From Aselliscus stoliczkanus (taxonomy: Eukaryota > Chordata > Mammalia > Chiroptera > Hipposideridae): a stretch of DNA of 64,000 nucleotides. Position numbers and translations under genes: made by a program. Within the stretch, counting starts at the first letter, position 1; every line of letters begins with the position of its first letter. Positions 51,011 through 62,330 of the stretch are shown in pieces. The stretch spans positions 79,110,501 to 79,174,500 of the forward strand of contig CM066734.1 in the NCBI GenBank assembly GCA_033961575.1, in the 5' to 3' direction. The notes beneath the pieces are model-generated. The model made no database searches, was not told the origin of the DNA, and saw nothing but the letters and a program-made list of their open reading frames with translations.

Positions 51011-52449
51011 CACTTGCGTAGATTGATATTCATTAAAGGAGTCAAAGAAACACCTATGAAAATATCTTGAACTCTTTTCTTGATAATCCTGTTCTCTGTG
51101 GTTCTCTGCCCACCAAATTCTAACTACTTTGTTCCACATAAACTTCATTCTCTGTCTTCCCACCTCACAGCAACACAAGACCAAGCTTGCTTTGGAAACC
51201 CTCTCTCTGCTTTGTACACTGAGGAGATGTCTTTGTACCATACTTGAAGTTGGAAAGCTGTGAGATCATAGGTATAAGCTGATTTAATTCTGTTCTGTCA
51301 GGGATTACAGTACTATTGTACCTTTTATTTTTTTAATTATGAAAAGAATTATCTTATGTAATTTTATTTACTTTTATAACTTTGTATGAAAATTGATACT
51401 GGCTTTTGTCTGGCCACATGTCTTCAGCAAGCTATCAAAGCTCCTTTGCATTGTGACTAGATTGCAAAAGCAACAAGCAAGAGAGAGAAAATCCTAATGC
51501 ACAAGCATACTTTAAGCTTTGTGGATGCTTTTTACTACTATCCCGTTGGCCTATGCAAGTCATGTGGTGAAGATCAGAGTTAAAAAATGAAGGGATTAAA
51601 CCAAGGAATAAATGGAGAGAAGGGTGATTTATTATGGGCCATTACTATAATAATCATTCACAAAAAATTTACCAGCAATTACTATAGCTGAGTAACAAGT
51701 ACAAGTTGTTGTACTGATTTACTCCAATAAAGAAATCACATCTGGAACAGCAGCTGAAATGGAAGATACCAGCTGATCCACCTACTTCTTCCAAGACCCT
51801 TTTGCAGACACTGATAAGTTAAATGAAGGTGTAATGCAAATCCTCATCCCTGCATTTAACATTTTTGAGGATGACAATAATTTCTGCAATACCATAAGGG
51901 ATGTAATTTTGCCTTTGGCTTATAATTTTTATAAAAGAGGAAACTTCAAAACCTTTCAATATTTATTGCTAGTATAATAATCTTCACTCCAAATATTAGG
52001 GAGCAAAGAAGATTCTCCCATTTGCTGAATATAATTATTCTAAATTTATAGAAATAAACTGGGAAAACAAAATGAACATGGGTCAGTGGATTTAACTAGT
52101 TCTATTGAACTATAAGCTTTGATAAAAAAAACACTTTTCACATAAAGTCAAAGAGTATCCATTTTGAGGAGTAAGGGAACTACAGTGCCAGTCTGGATTC
52201 AAAGCATCTATTAATTTTAGATTAGAAGTGCTGTGCAATAATCTATAGGTCACCTGACATTTAGAGATGACTAACAGGAAGATTTGCAGCATACATTTAT
52301 GATTTTATCATGTGGTTGTTCTTCAAGCTTCATGAATTACCCTTCACTTCACAAACTCAGTCTGCAAATAATCCCAGATCTTAGAATGCAATGAGTACAG
52401 CAACATTATTGCAGTGGCTCAAATGAGATCTATTTTCAACAGAAATAGA
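51011..52449. other. Unique non-coding sequence
   Basis: Nothing recognised. Confidence 0.5.
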
Positions 52450-52705
52450 TTTTTTTTTTGGTGTTGTAAAATATACATAATATAAATTTTACCATTTTAC
52501 CCACTTTTAAATGTACCATTCAGTGGCATTATGCAATCACATTGTTGTGCCACCATCTACCATCCATCTGCATACCTTTTTAAATCTTTCTAAACTCACT
52601 AACAATAGTACTGTATTCTCCACTCCCCATAGCCCCTATCAGCCATCATTCTACTTTTTTATCTCTATGAATTTGGCTTTTGGAGGTACCTCATATAACT
52701 GAAGA
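52450..52705 (-). mobile_element. Old L1 3' end
   Basis: 'attttaccattttacccact', 'gtaccattcagtggcattat', 'cacattgttgtgccaccatc' and 'ctctatgaatttggcttttg' match, in order, the antisense 3' UTR of old L1 subfamilies. Confidence 0.8.
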
Positions 52706-52812
52706 CTTAAGGTCTTCTTGGGCATTTCTTGAGCATGACTCTTCTCTGCGCCTGAACATATTTGTTGGTTTGTTTTGTTTTTTTTATTTGCCCCGTAGGC
52801 ATAGCTACTTTT

Positions 52813-52922
52813 TTTTTTTTTTTTTTTGAGGCCAGTGTCACTGGCCCTCATATGTGGGACCCGAACCGGGGCCTCTGGCTTCCCAAGCCAGCGCTCAACC
52901 ACCGTGCCACTCGGCGGTCTCT
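52813..52922 (-). mobile_element. tRNA-derived SINE, family A, copy 5
   Basis: Poly-T, 'gaggccagtgtcactggccc', ending 'ccactcggcggtct'. Exact 14-bp duplication GCATAGCTACTTTT at 52,799-52,812 and 52,923-52,936. Confidence 0.94.
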
Positions 52923-52936
52923 GCATAGCTACTTTT

Positions 52937-53500
52937 AAATGTCTTAATTTTCCTAAGAGTCTTATCCCTGATTTTTCTCAGAGCTTTAGCTGTTGAATTC
53001 TCAATTAATCATCTCTTATTCCAGACATCTACAGGTCTGTATTCCCAGGTAGCTCCGGTTGCTTCCCAAGGGCTCCCTTACCCTGAAACCTGAGTTGTAC
53101 CACTTTCGACCATCTGGATTATGGGGTCGGTGACATAGTGCCAATCATATGGACAACAAGTAGAGAAGTTATGTCACAAATTCTGTTTGCTCTGTTCTCT
53201 CTAGTTCCTGGAAGGGAAGTGGGGACTCTACTGCTATTTTCCCCAAATCCAAACTGGCCATGTTAAGAAGTGAATGCAGTAAGGGTGAGCAAAAACACCA
53301 CAAAATGTCCTGCCACTTTGAAGGAAACTTTTTCTTCATCGGGCATTTGCTTGGTTGTTGTAGACCTCTGACTTTCAGAGAACTCTTATAAAGTTATTGT
53401 AACTTTATAGTCTCCAGTTGTTTATTTAATGTTTCCACTGGGGAAGGAGGGCTTGGAGCTTCCTAGTCTGCATTATTGCTGATATCACTCTTCCCAGACT
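52937..53500 (-). other. Unassigned sequence, part possibly old L1 5' end
   Basis: Only the right end ('ggagcttcctagtctgcatt', 'gctgatatcactcttcc') resembles an antisense 5' end of old L1. If correct, 52,450-53,500 would be one short old L1. The middle is not recognised. Confidence 0.25.
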
Positions 53501-54300
53501 TAGATTTTAAACTATTATTGTAATTGTCTATTCAGATCAAATACAATTTAATTGACCTCCTTTCTATATTGGTTTTAGATCCCTGTAATCTATTAGATCA
53601 TAAACAACAACAATGACAAACAAACCCATTTAATTTTATCAGTCTCAATTACTTCTTCACATTGCTGCTTATTATAGTAAACCATGTCATTTCCCCTCTG
53701 AATAGTTGATGGTGCTACTATCTGCCTTACCATCACTTAATTCAGCATTTTTCACCTTTGTCTCTGTTGTACAGAGAACAACCACTGCCGTTATTTTGAA
53801 GAATTCTTGCTCTCCTTTCATCAATGTATTCCTTGATACCTTGATGAAGTGGGTGTCATCAAGCACCACTGAAAAATTTTTTAGAGGATGATTAAGAAGA
53901 TAATATGATAAATCTGCTCAATCTTGTCTTCCTATATGGTTTTACATTCCTTCCTCTACATTGTATCCATCTCTTTCTTATGGTACACCTACTCCATAAT
54001 CCAAACCAGCCCCAGACAATATCGATTTATATTTACTGTCAGCTTTTTGCTCCCCAACCAAATCTTGTTCCTCTACTTCCACTTTTTAGTATTCTAGCAG
54101 ATGTAGATCTTTATAGTTTTCTTTTTAAATAGAAAAATGATATTCAGATTTCTCTAGTAATGATTCATGTACCATGAGCATTTTAATGATTTCTTAGAAA
54201 ACTAAGAATAAGGAATATTAACTATAGTTCTTGAACAAGAAGTGTTTTATTATTTCATTTATGAAATATATATTGAATATATTTAAATGTTTATAATTTT
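53501..54300. other. Unique AT-rich sequence
   Basis: Nothing recognised. Confidence 0.5.
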
Positions 54301-54301
54301 T

Positions 54302-54304
<3 letters not shown>

Positions 54305-54352
<48 letters not shown>

Positions 54353-54353
54353 T
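54305..54353 (+). repeat. (TA)n(CA)n compound microsatellite
   Basis: About 15 TA units run directly into about 10 CA units. Confidence 0.95.
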
Positions 54354-56925
54354 ACTTTTGCAATTGTAATTCTGTGAAGAACTATTCATTAAATATTAAC
54401 AATGAAAATCAAAATAAGTATTCTTGATTTTCACATAGGTAATAATTTCATTAAAATTGTGTTTTGAGATTATTTCATGAATAGTAATGACATCCTATGA
54501 ATTTGTCTAGCCAAACAGCTTTTATAAACAAGTTACTTACATTTACGTGTAGAACCTTAGCTTCAAAAGCAACCATGAGATCATTGTCTTCATTCTTCAG
54601 AATTAAAAAACAAACAAACAACAGCAATAACAACAAAACAAGAACCTGGAAAATACAGTGTCCTGTGCCCCCTGATAACGCAATTCTAATCTGAGTTTGG
54701 ATATTGCCTTTGTACTCCAAGTTTTGTTATTTTCACTGCAACAGTTACATTAATAGTATAAAGAAATTTGTGATTTGCTTTTTTACTAGAGAAATGTTCA
54801 TTTGATGACTCAGCAAAACCCTAATTCTCCCATCCTCTCGCCCCATTTCAGAAATGGATAAATTGAGATTTACAGAAAAGAAGCTAACATTTCAAGCAAT
54901 ATATAAAAATAAAATAGAAATAAAAATACATGAGGATTGCCTTTATTTTCTAGAGCACTTTTCATGGATAAAATAGTTTTAATTGCAGGTGAGTCAATTC
55001 AAAAGAATGGAAAAATTTAAATGATGCACTTATTTTTCAGCACCTGCTAACAGGTGCTAAGATCTGTTTGAATTCTCTGAATGGAGATTTCTGTAGCCAA
55101 AGTCTCATTATCATAAAACCCAGGATCAAAAAGACTATGAAATATTGAGGCTGATTTAGTTTTCAAATGCAAAGCAGCAGCTGGATTAAAGCACAAGGCT
55201 ACTGGAAAATCCTGGAGAGAAACAACTGACATCTTTAGTCATGGGATGTGCTCTCAGACAATGAACAGACTGATTGGACACACGGAAATGAGAAAATTCA
55301 TCATGTTCTTATTCTAATAAGCTTCATCTCAGGAAACTGATGTGTGGCAAGCTGCAGCAGGTCATTCTTTTACTCAGCAAAGGAAAAGGTGGTGCTTACT
55401 ACCTGGAGGACATAGGTAGAAGTGAATTGTTTTTGTTAAGATTATATTTACTCTTTAAATAACACCATGTATCAAAGTTTTTAGTCCAAGAAAAGTTTTT
55501 CTATAACACATATATATGTATGTATGTACATATGTGTTTATATATATGAAGGTATATGCACGTATGTATAGAAATATGAATGTGTGTGCATTTATTTGTA
55601 GTAAAGAAGGAAGGGAGGAAGGAAGGAAACTCAGACAAAACTAGTCATTTATATATGACCCTAATAATCTCACCAATGTTATTTTTTATTTAATGTATAT
55701 TTTACTTTACAGAGGAGTGTAAATGCAGAAGGGCTGATTTATACATCCACAAACCTGTGTGAATTTATGAAAGGCAGCAAAGAGAACTCTATTTGAGCTG
55801 ATTCTGAAAACATAAAACACCAAAGCAATTCAAACAATACAGGCTTTAAGAAAAAATTGAGATTGACATACTCTCAGTTTTGATAAAAGTCTAATATAAG
55901 AAGACACTTTTAAAGGAAGGATAATTTCATTGTGTAGCAAAAGAGTTGTTATTTTCTGTTATGACACACTATGTCCCTATTTAATGGTCATCACTGAATT
56001 TATTTCTAAAAGGATTATTTTTCTCTCCAAACAGGGATACTTCTATCAAACAATGGAATGTCTTAGGGAAAAAAAACAAAACTACATTTTGTTACTTAAA
56101 AGAAGGCTGGGTGTAGGAGAAATGAAAACTTAATGTAATTGTCGACTCCAGTGCTGTTGTTTCAGTTTTATTCTAATCTTGGTTCTTTTCTTTTAAAATG
56201 ACATAACAAAAGCATGGTCAGTATTGACTCTAAGGAAGTAGAAGAAGTTAAATATATGAGAAATAAGGTAGGATTATAGAACACAGGGGAAGAAAACTGG
56301 CCTCAGAACAGCTAAAAATTTCATGGACACGTATGAGGATAGAATAAGTACCAATTATTATTAAGAGCATTAATTAATGATATGGGGACTAGAATAAAGG
56401 AGATTACTTTGGAGTCTATTCCTAAACTGTATAAGCATAAGATTCTTTGTTCTTCTTTAGCTATTATCTTCACACTCCTAATATTATTTGGTAATTGCTT
56501 TGTTTTATTTCTTAAAAACTATTTTTTTAAATATAAAATAATATACATTCTTTGCAAAAAATGGGAAAATTCCACAAAGTACAAATTTTTAAAATAAAAT
56601 TACTAATTTTATTAATAATTACTGTAACCACATAGAGAGTATGACTGTTTAAAATGTGTTCTACATCTGTCCAGCTATTATTTTCATTTCTTTTCCTCAC
56701 TTAAACAGTGATTTGAAGTCCACAAATTGAATAATCTGTTTTCCTCTGCTTCTTCATCTTTAAAGTTAGGAAAAATAGTCTTCATCACAAGCTTATAAAG
56801 ATAAAATGTAAAACCATATGGCAGCCACTGGCCTTATTTAGCATGCTCTGATGAAACAATGAATGTATTTTTAAACCAATTATGTCTCAGCTATTTTTCT
56901 AAGCCAGGGCTATCCAATAGAAATA
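54354..56925. other. Unique non-coding sequence
   Basis: Unrecognised apart from TATG-rich sequence at 55,508-55,580 and (GGAA)n-like sequence at 55,606-55,628. About 55,030-55,400 is repeat-free and more balanced in composition, so it could be conserved. The word 'gggctatccaatagaaatag' at 56,907 hints at another hAT remnant. Confidence 0.45.
55039..55058. promoter_or_regulatory. Inverted pair of CAGGTG E-boxes
   Basis: AGCACCTG and CAGGTGCT form a perfect 8-bp inverted repeat around CTAA. CAGGTG is the known high-affinity E-box for ZEB, SNAI and some bHLH factors. Function here is inferred. Confidence 0.35.
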
Positions 56926-58249
56926 GAATGTAAATACAGCCCCATTAAAAAGGAAGAAAGATCTCAAATAAGCAATCTGCCTATATATCTCAAGGAACTA
57001 GAAAAAGGAAAATAAACTAAACCCAAGGTTACAAGATGGAAGGGAATAATATGGATTAGAGAAGAACTAAACGAAATGGAGAATCAAGAAACAATAATAA
57101 AAAACTAAAAAAAAACTAAAAAGGTACTAGTGTAGGATAGGCTGATGGATGAGCCACTAGTCCAAGAACCTGTTTAAAATTTAGATCTTTAATGGTGAGA
57201 AATAAAAATCTAAAAAAACAAAAAACAAACAAAAGATTGGATTTTGAAAAGACAAACAAAAATATCAAACCCATAGGTAGAATTAGCAAAAAAAAAAAAA
57301 AAAGAGAGAGATGACTCAAAATCTGAAAAGAGTGAGGAAACATTACAAATGAAATCACAGAAATTAAAAAGATTATTAGGAATTATTATAAACAATTATA
57401 CACCAATAAATTGTCAAACCTAGAGGAAATGGATAAATTCTTAGAAACATATAACTTACTAAAACTGAATCATGAAGAAATAGAAACTCTGAACAAACAA
57501 ATAACAAATGAGGCAATTAAATAAGTAATTAAAAACTCCCCAATAAAGTCCAGGACTAGCAGGCTTTACAAGTGAATTTTAGCAAACATTTAAAGAATTA
57601 ATACTAATACTTCTTAATTCTTTCCAAAATAGAATAAGAACAACTTCCAAACTCACTTTATGAGGCCAGCATCATGCTAATATCAGACAAAGACCTCTAA
57701 AATAAACAACTATAGACCAATATCCTTGATGAATATAGATGTAAAACCCTCAACAAAATATTAGCAAACCAAGTTCAACAGCACATTAAAAGAATCATAC
57801 ACCATGACTAAGTGGGATTTCTCTCTGGGATGCAAGGATGGTAAACATATGCAAATCAATCAATGCTATAATATACAACACATTAACATAATGAAAGGAT
57901 AAAAATCACATGATCATTTCAAAAAATGTAGAAAAATGTCTGACAATATTCAACACTCTTTAATCATACAAACTCTTAACAAATTAGGTATAGAAGGAAG
58001 TTATCTCAGTGGAGGAAAGGCCATATATGAAAAGTGCACACCTGACATGATACTCAAAGGGAAAAAGAGCTGAAAGCTTTTTATGTAAGATCTGGAACAA
58101 GCCAAAGATCTCCACAGTTGCCACATCTATTCAAAATATACTGGAAATCATAGCTAGAACAATAGGGAAAAAGTGTCCAAACAGGAAAAGAAGTAAAATT
58201 ACCTGTTTACAGGTGGCATGATGTTATATGTAGGAAACCCTAAAGATCT

Positions 58250-58278
58250 CACACACACACACACACACACACACCACC

Positions 58279-58310
<32 letters not shown>

Positions 58311-58316
58311 CAACAA
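58250..58316 (+). repeat. (CA)12-(CCA)n-(CAA)n compound microsatellite
   Basis: CA units to 58,273, then CCA triplets to about 58,293, then CAA triplets, inside L1 ORF2. Confidence 0.95.
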
Positions 58317-58776
58317 AAACTTGTTAGAACTACAAAACAAATTCAGTGAAGTTGTAGGATACAAAATCAACGTACAATTTTCAGTTGCATTTCTATATAT
58401 CAACAGTGAACTATTCAAAAAAGACATTAAAACAATCCCATTTACAATTACATCAAAAATAAAATATTTAGAAATAATGATAACCAAGAAGGTGAAAGGC
58501 ATTTACACTGAAAACTATAAAACTGGTAAAAGAAATTAAAGCAGACACAAATAAATGGAAAGACATTCCTTGTTCATGCATTGGAAAAATTAATATTGTT
58601 AAAATGTCCATACTATCCAAAGTGATCTACAGATCCAATATAATCCCTATCAAAATTTTACTGAAATAGGGAATACAATGCTAAAATTCATATGGAACCC
58701 CAAAAGACCCCAAATAGCCAAAGCAATCTTGAGAAAGACCAATGCTGGACACATCATACTTCTTGATTTCATAATA

Positions 58777-58907
58777 CAGAGGGTGCCAAAAAATGTATAC
58801 ACATTTTAAGAAAGGAAAAAACTGTATCAAAATTGTGATAGTATATACCAATAACAAAAGATGAATACCAGTCATGTGTATACATGTTTTTTGGCACCCC
58901 CAGTGTT
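58777..58907. mobile_element. Mariner-like MITE, about 130 bp, palindromic ends
   Basis: Left end 'gggtgccaaaaaatgtatac' and right end 'gtatacatgttttttggcac' plus CCC are inverted repeats of about 25 bp. TA lies next to both ends (58,775-58,776 and 58,908-58,909). L1 ORF2 sequence is continuous across it ('cttgatttcataata' then 'caatgctgcagcaattgaag'). The interior is too short to code. Confidence 0.8.
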
Positions 58908-59024
58908 TACAATGCTGCAGCAATTGAAGACATATGGTGCTTGAATGAAAGCAGATGTACAGATCAATGAAATAAAATTGAGAGCCCAGAAATAAACCCA
59001 TGCATATACGATCAACTGATTTTT

Positions 59025-59128
59025 TTTTTTTTTGAGGGCAGTGTCACTGGCCCTGATATGTGGGACCCAAACCAGGGCTGTTGGCTTCCCAAGCCAGCAC
59101 TTAACCACCACGCCACTCTGCCAGCGCT
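59025..59128 (-). mobile_element. tRNA-derived SINE, family A, copy 6
   Basis: Antisense copy inside L1, with exact 15-bp duplication GATCAACTGATTTTT at 59,010-59,024 and 59,129-59,143. Several diagnostic positions have changed, including the start (CAGCGC in place of CGGCCC), so it looks older. Confidence 0.93.
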
Positions 59129-59244
59129 GATCAACTGATTTTTGACAAGGGTGCCAAGAATACAGAATGGAAAAAGGACATTCCCTTCAGTAAATGGTGT
59201 TGAGAAAACTGGATATATACATGCAGAAAATGAAGTTGGATCCC

Positions 59245-59250
<6 letters not shown>

Positions 59251-59278
<28 letters not shown>

Positions 59279-59371
59279 AGGACAGTGTCACTGGCCCTCA
59301 TATGTGGGACCCAAACCGGGGCCGCTGGCTTCCCAAGCCAGCGCTTAACCAATGCGCCACTCGGCTGGCCC
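59251..59371 (-). mobile_element. tRNA-derived SINE, family A, copy 7
   Basis: A poly-T tail of about 26, body 'gaggacagtgtcactggccc' to 'ccactcggctggccc', exact 14-bp duplication TGGATCCCTACTTT at 59,237-59,250 and 59,372-59,385. The long uninterrupted tail suggests a recent insertion. Confidence 0.94.
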
Positions 59372-59716
59372 TGGATCCCTACTTTATAACATGCACAAAA
59401 ATCAACTGAAAATAGATTTGACACTTAAACAAAACACTGACCCTGTCTTCAAAGAGCATGACACAGAAAATAAACAAATAAACATAAAGAAACTAAAACA
59501 GAATAATGTGGTGGTTAGTTGCCTTGCTAAAGATATTTCTTTAGCTTAGACAAGACATCTCACATAAGGCAGTAGTACTTACACTGAGAATTAAATAAGG
59601 GAAAAGCACCTATAAAAAAAAATCTGGGAGGAAAAGACCCAACCAAATACAAATTTAGTGTAATGCCCTTGAGAGGAAAAACAGACACTTAGTACTTTAA
59701 AAAACAAAGGGCAAAA

Positions 59717-59882
59717 GGGCCAGCCGAGTGGCGCAGTGGTTAAGAGCTAGCTTGGGATGCCAGCGGTCCCGGTTCGGGTCGCACATATGAGGGCCAGTTA
59801 CATTGCCCTCAAAACAAATAAATAAAATATAAAAAAAGCAACTTGCTTTGACAAAGTTGTTAAAAAAAAAAACACACAAAAA
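59717..59882 (+). mobile_element. tRNA-derived SINE, family A, copy 8, with extra 3' segment
   Basis: Body 59,717-59,810 (GGGCCAGCCGAGTGGCGCAG to ATTGCCCTC), an A-rich tail, then a non-A segment of about 24 nt (59,838-59,861), then a second A-rich tail. The duplication AAAACAAAGGGCAAAA (59,701-59,716 and 59,883-59,898) encloses all of it, so the extra segment was part of the inserted RNA copy. Confidence 0.88.
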
Positions 59883-60109
59883 AAAACAAAGGGCAAAAAA
59901 AGTTCAGCAGGGCTAAAATGTGCTGGGTAAAATGGAAAGTGGATGAGATGAGGAAAAATAAAAATGGCCAGTTAAATGGGGCCTTAGTACTCAAGGTAAG
60001 ATGTTTGGATTTTATTGTGTTTGCCATGAGAGTCAGCAAGACAAGAGGATGACATGATTTGCTCTAAAACACTGACTGTTGAATAATGAATGGGCTATAG
60101 TGTGCAGAG

Positions 60110-60480
60110 TGGGAAAGTAGAAATAGGTGGCTTAACAACAGAAATGCATGTTCTCAAAATTCTGGGGGGTAGAAGTCTAACTAACATCAAGATGCTGTAA
60201 GTTTGTTTACTCTGAAGATCGCTTTCCTTGGCTTGTAGATGGCCAACTTTTTGTGGTGTGTTCCCAGGGTCTTCCATCTGTGTCTATGTCCTAATATCCT
60301 CTTCTTATAAGGACAATAGTTGTACTGGATTAGAGACCATTCATATGACATCATTTTACTCAATTACTTGTTTAAAAGCACAATCTCAAAATACAGTCAT
60401 ATTCTTAGGTACCGGGAGGTTAGGACTTCAACACATGAATTTTGGGGGAGATGCAATTCAGCCTATAACAAGCATCTATA
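60110..60480 (+). repeat. Ancient dispersed mammalian repeat (LTR/MaLR-like?)
   Basis: 'ccttggcttgtagatggcca', 'cctcttcttataaggacaat', 'actggattagagaccattca' and 'aatacagtcatattcttagg' are in the order of a very common ancient mammalian repeat. The family name is not certain. Confidence 0.55.
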
Positions 60481-61200
60481 ACTATTTTGAAGGTGTTCTG
60501 TGGATCACAGTTTGGTAAATATGGGTATTCTGATAAGAAGAGATGTATCCTGTATTTCCAATCAAGTTGACTCATTAACTATTTCCCAAATATACCTTCT
60601 ATTAACTCATATATATATGTTCTCATTCCTATCAACTTATCAAAATTCTACCTATTTTTTGAGGCCTAATATAGCATTGTATGCCCTTTTCTTAGCATGA
60701 TTTGGGTTGAGACCTAAGTTGTAACAGAAAGACTTTATCAAAATCCCTGGCATATTGCTTCTTTCCTCACTTCCGTTTTCTCCCTCTCCTTTTTCTCTTT
60801 TGTTTTTATCTCTTTTGTTTCACCCCCTTCCTCCATTTCCTCCCCTTTCATTCCCACTTTCACATTCTACTTCACTAACATTTTCTGTTCCAGATTTCAT
60901 GGACATTATATATCAATTATAAATAGTTTGCCTTAATATAATTACTATATGCAAACCAATTTATATCTAGAACTCATGAGGGAATAGTTTTGGATTTCTG
61001 ATTTTAGGGATATAAGCTTGACATAAATGTTAAGGAGAGATGTCACTTTGTTTGTTTAATATATTGAGAAGGAAAATATATATACCTTGGTTTGTGAGCA
61101 TAATTCGTACTGGAAACAAACTACTCATATTGCAAATGTTTGCTTGTCTTGCAGAATACTTGCAAACCACGTTACTTGCAATCCAAGGTTTTACTGTTAT
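60481..61200. other. Unique sequence with a pyrimidine-rich stretch
   Basis: 60,760-60,870 is strongly C/T-biased on the plus strand. No gene recognised. Confidence 0.5.
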
Positions 61201-61207
61201 CTATCTG

Positions 61208-61256
<49 letters not shown>

Positions 61257-61258
61257 AT
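61201..61258 (+). repeat. (TATC)n microsatellite
   Basis: About eleven TATC units with minor variants (TGTC, TCAT) at the edges. Confidence 0.95.
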
Positions 61259-61464
61259 CTATCTGCCTGATTCAGAGCATGAGACTGTAGGTCAACTGAG
61301 AATAATTTGTTATCAGCTCAACTACTGTATTCTTGACAGGAGACACACAGGTGAAATGAAAGGACAGTTATGGAAGTAATTAAAACCAATGAGGGCTTAT
61401 TTTTTAAGTGATATTTGAAGTGGAAGTTAACCAGATCAAGTAATGGAATTGATTGATGTATTAA

Positions 61465-61760
61465 TGGACTGAATGAATCATTTGTTTGTTCACTCAGAAA
61501 TATTATAGTTAATGCTATAAGCTAGAAAACTGGAGATATGGCAGGGGACAAAAAAATAGGATTTTTACCTTCATAGGATTTATATTGATTGAGGCGTGTG
61601 GACAAATGAATGAATAAGAACATTGAAATTAAAAGTAATATTGTAATGAAGGAAATAAGCATGTTGATTACATAAAGGATTATTTGAGATACTCTAGACA
61701 AAGTAGTCAGAAAGTGCCTCTAAGAAGGTGACATTTATTTGATTTCAAGGATCAAAAGAG
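61465..61760 (+). repeat. Ancient MIR/L2-like relic
   Basis: 'aatcatttgtttgttcactc', 'agatatggcaggggacaaaa' and 'agtgcctctaagaaggtgac' are in the order of the same old repeat type as at 1,485. Confidence 0.4.
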
Positions 61761-61924
61761 TGAGCTTCATAAAGATATTGAAGAAGAGAGCTGATTGAAA
61801 AATTATGTAGACACCATCTTTTGTGACTGTAAACCTATTAGATATTTTCCACATGGAGAAAGGACACTGTCTATATAAAACATGACCACAGTATGCAGTG
61901 TAAAAAAAAAGCCACAAACTTTCA

Positions 61925-62330
61925 GCAGCATATAATAATAAGCTTTTATTTCACCCAGAAATCTATGTGACTATTGTGAGTCAACAGGTCTAGGATGGAC
62001 TTGGTTAGAAGAGGTAGGCTAGGCTCTATTCTACATGTCTGTCATCCTCCTGGAACCAGAAGTCTAAGGTAAGCATATGCTTATGATGATCATGGCAGAG
62101 GAGCAAGTGAGTCAGCAAACACTCACAAGCACATTTCTAGCTTATGTCCAATTACGTGGAGTGGCATCCAGTTGTCCAAAGTCACATTATTGAGATCAGT
62201 GTCCAGGATCCAGTAAGTACACTCCTCCTATGGAGGTGAGTGGGTGGTATAAATATTTCTGAACAACAATCTAACCTTCCACATAAGTCAGGACAAAGAT
62301 AAAAATTTAGGCATCCTTTCACACTCAAAG
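61925..62330 (+). repeat. Ancient dispersed repeat, family unassigned
   Basis: 'taataagcttttatttcacc', 'tctgtcatcctcctggaacc', 'gatcatggcagaggagcaag' and 'ctcctatggaggtgagtggg' echo a common old mammalian repeat. Assignment is from memory. Confidence 0.4.

Larger units (their letters stand above)
56930..59560 (+). mobile_element. Old plus-strand L1 ORF2 segment with later insertions
   Basis: 'gaaactctgaacaaacaaat', 'caggactagcaggctttaca', 'accatgactaagtgggattt', 'aaaatgtccatactatccaa' and 'aataaacccatgcatatacg' follow L1 ORF2 from upstream of the reverse transcriptase to the C-terminal part. Nested in it: a CA/CCA/CAA tract (58,250-58,316), a mariner-like MITE (58,777-58,907) and two SINEs (59,025-59,128 and 59,251-59,371). 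Frames are broken throughout. Confidence 0.85.
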
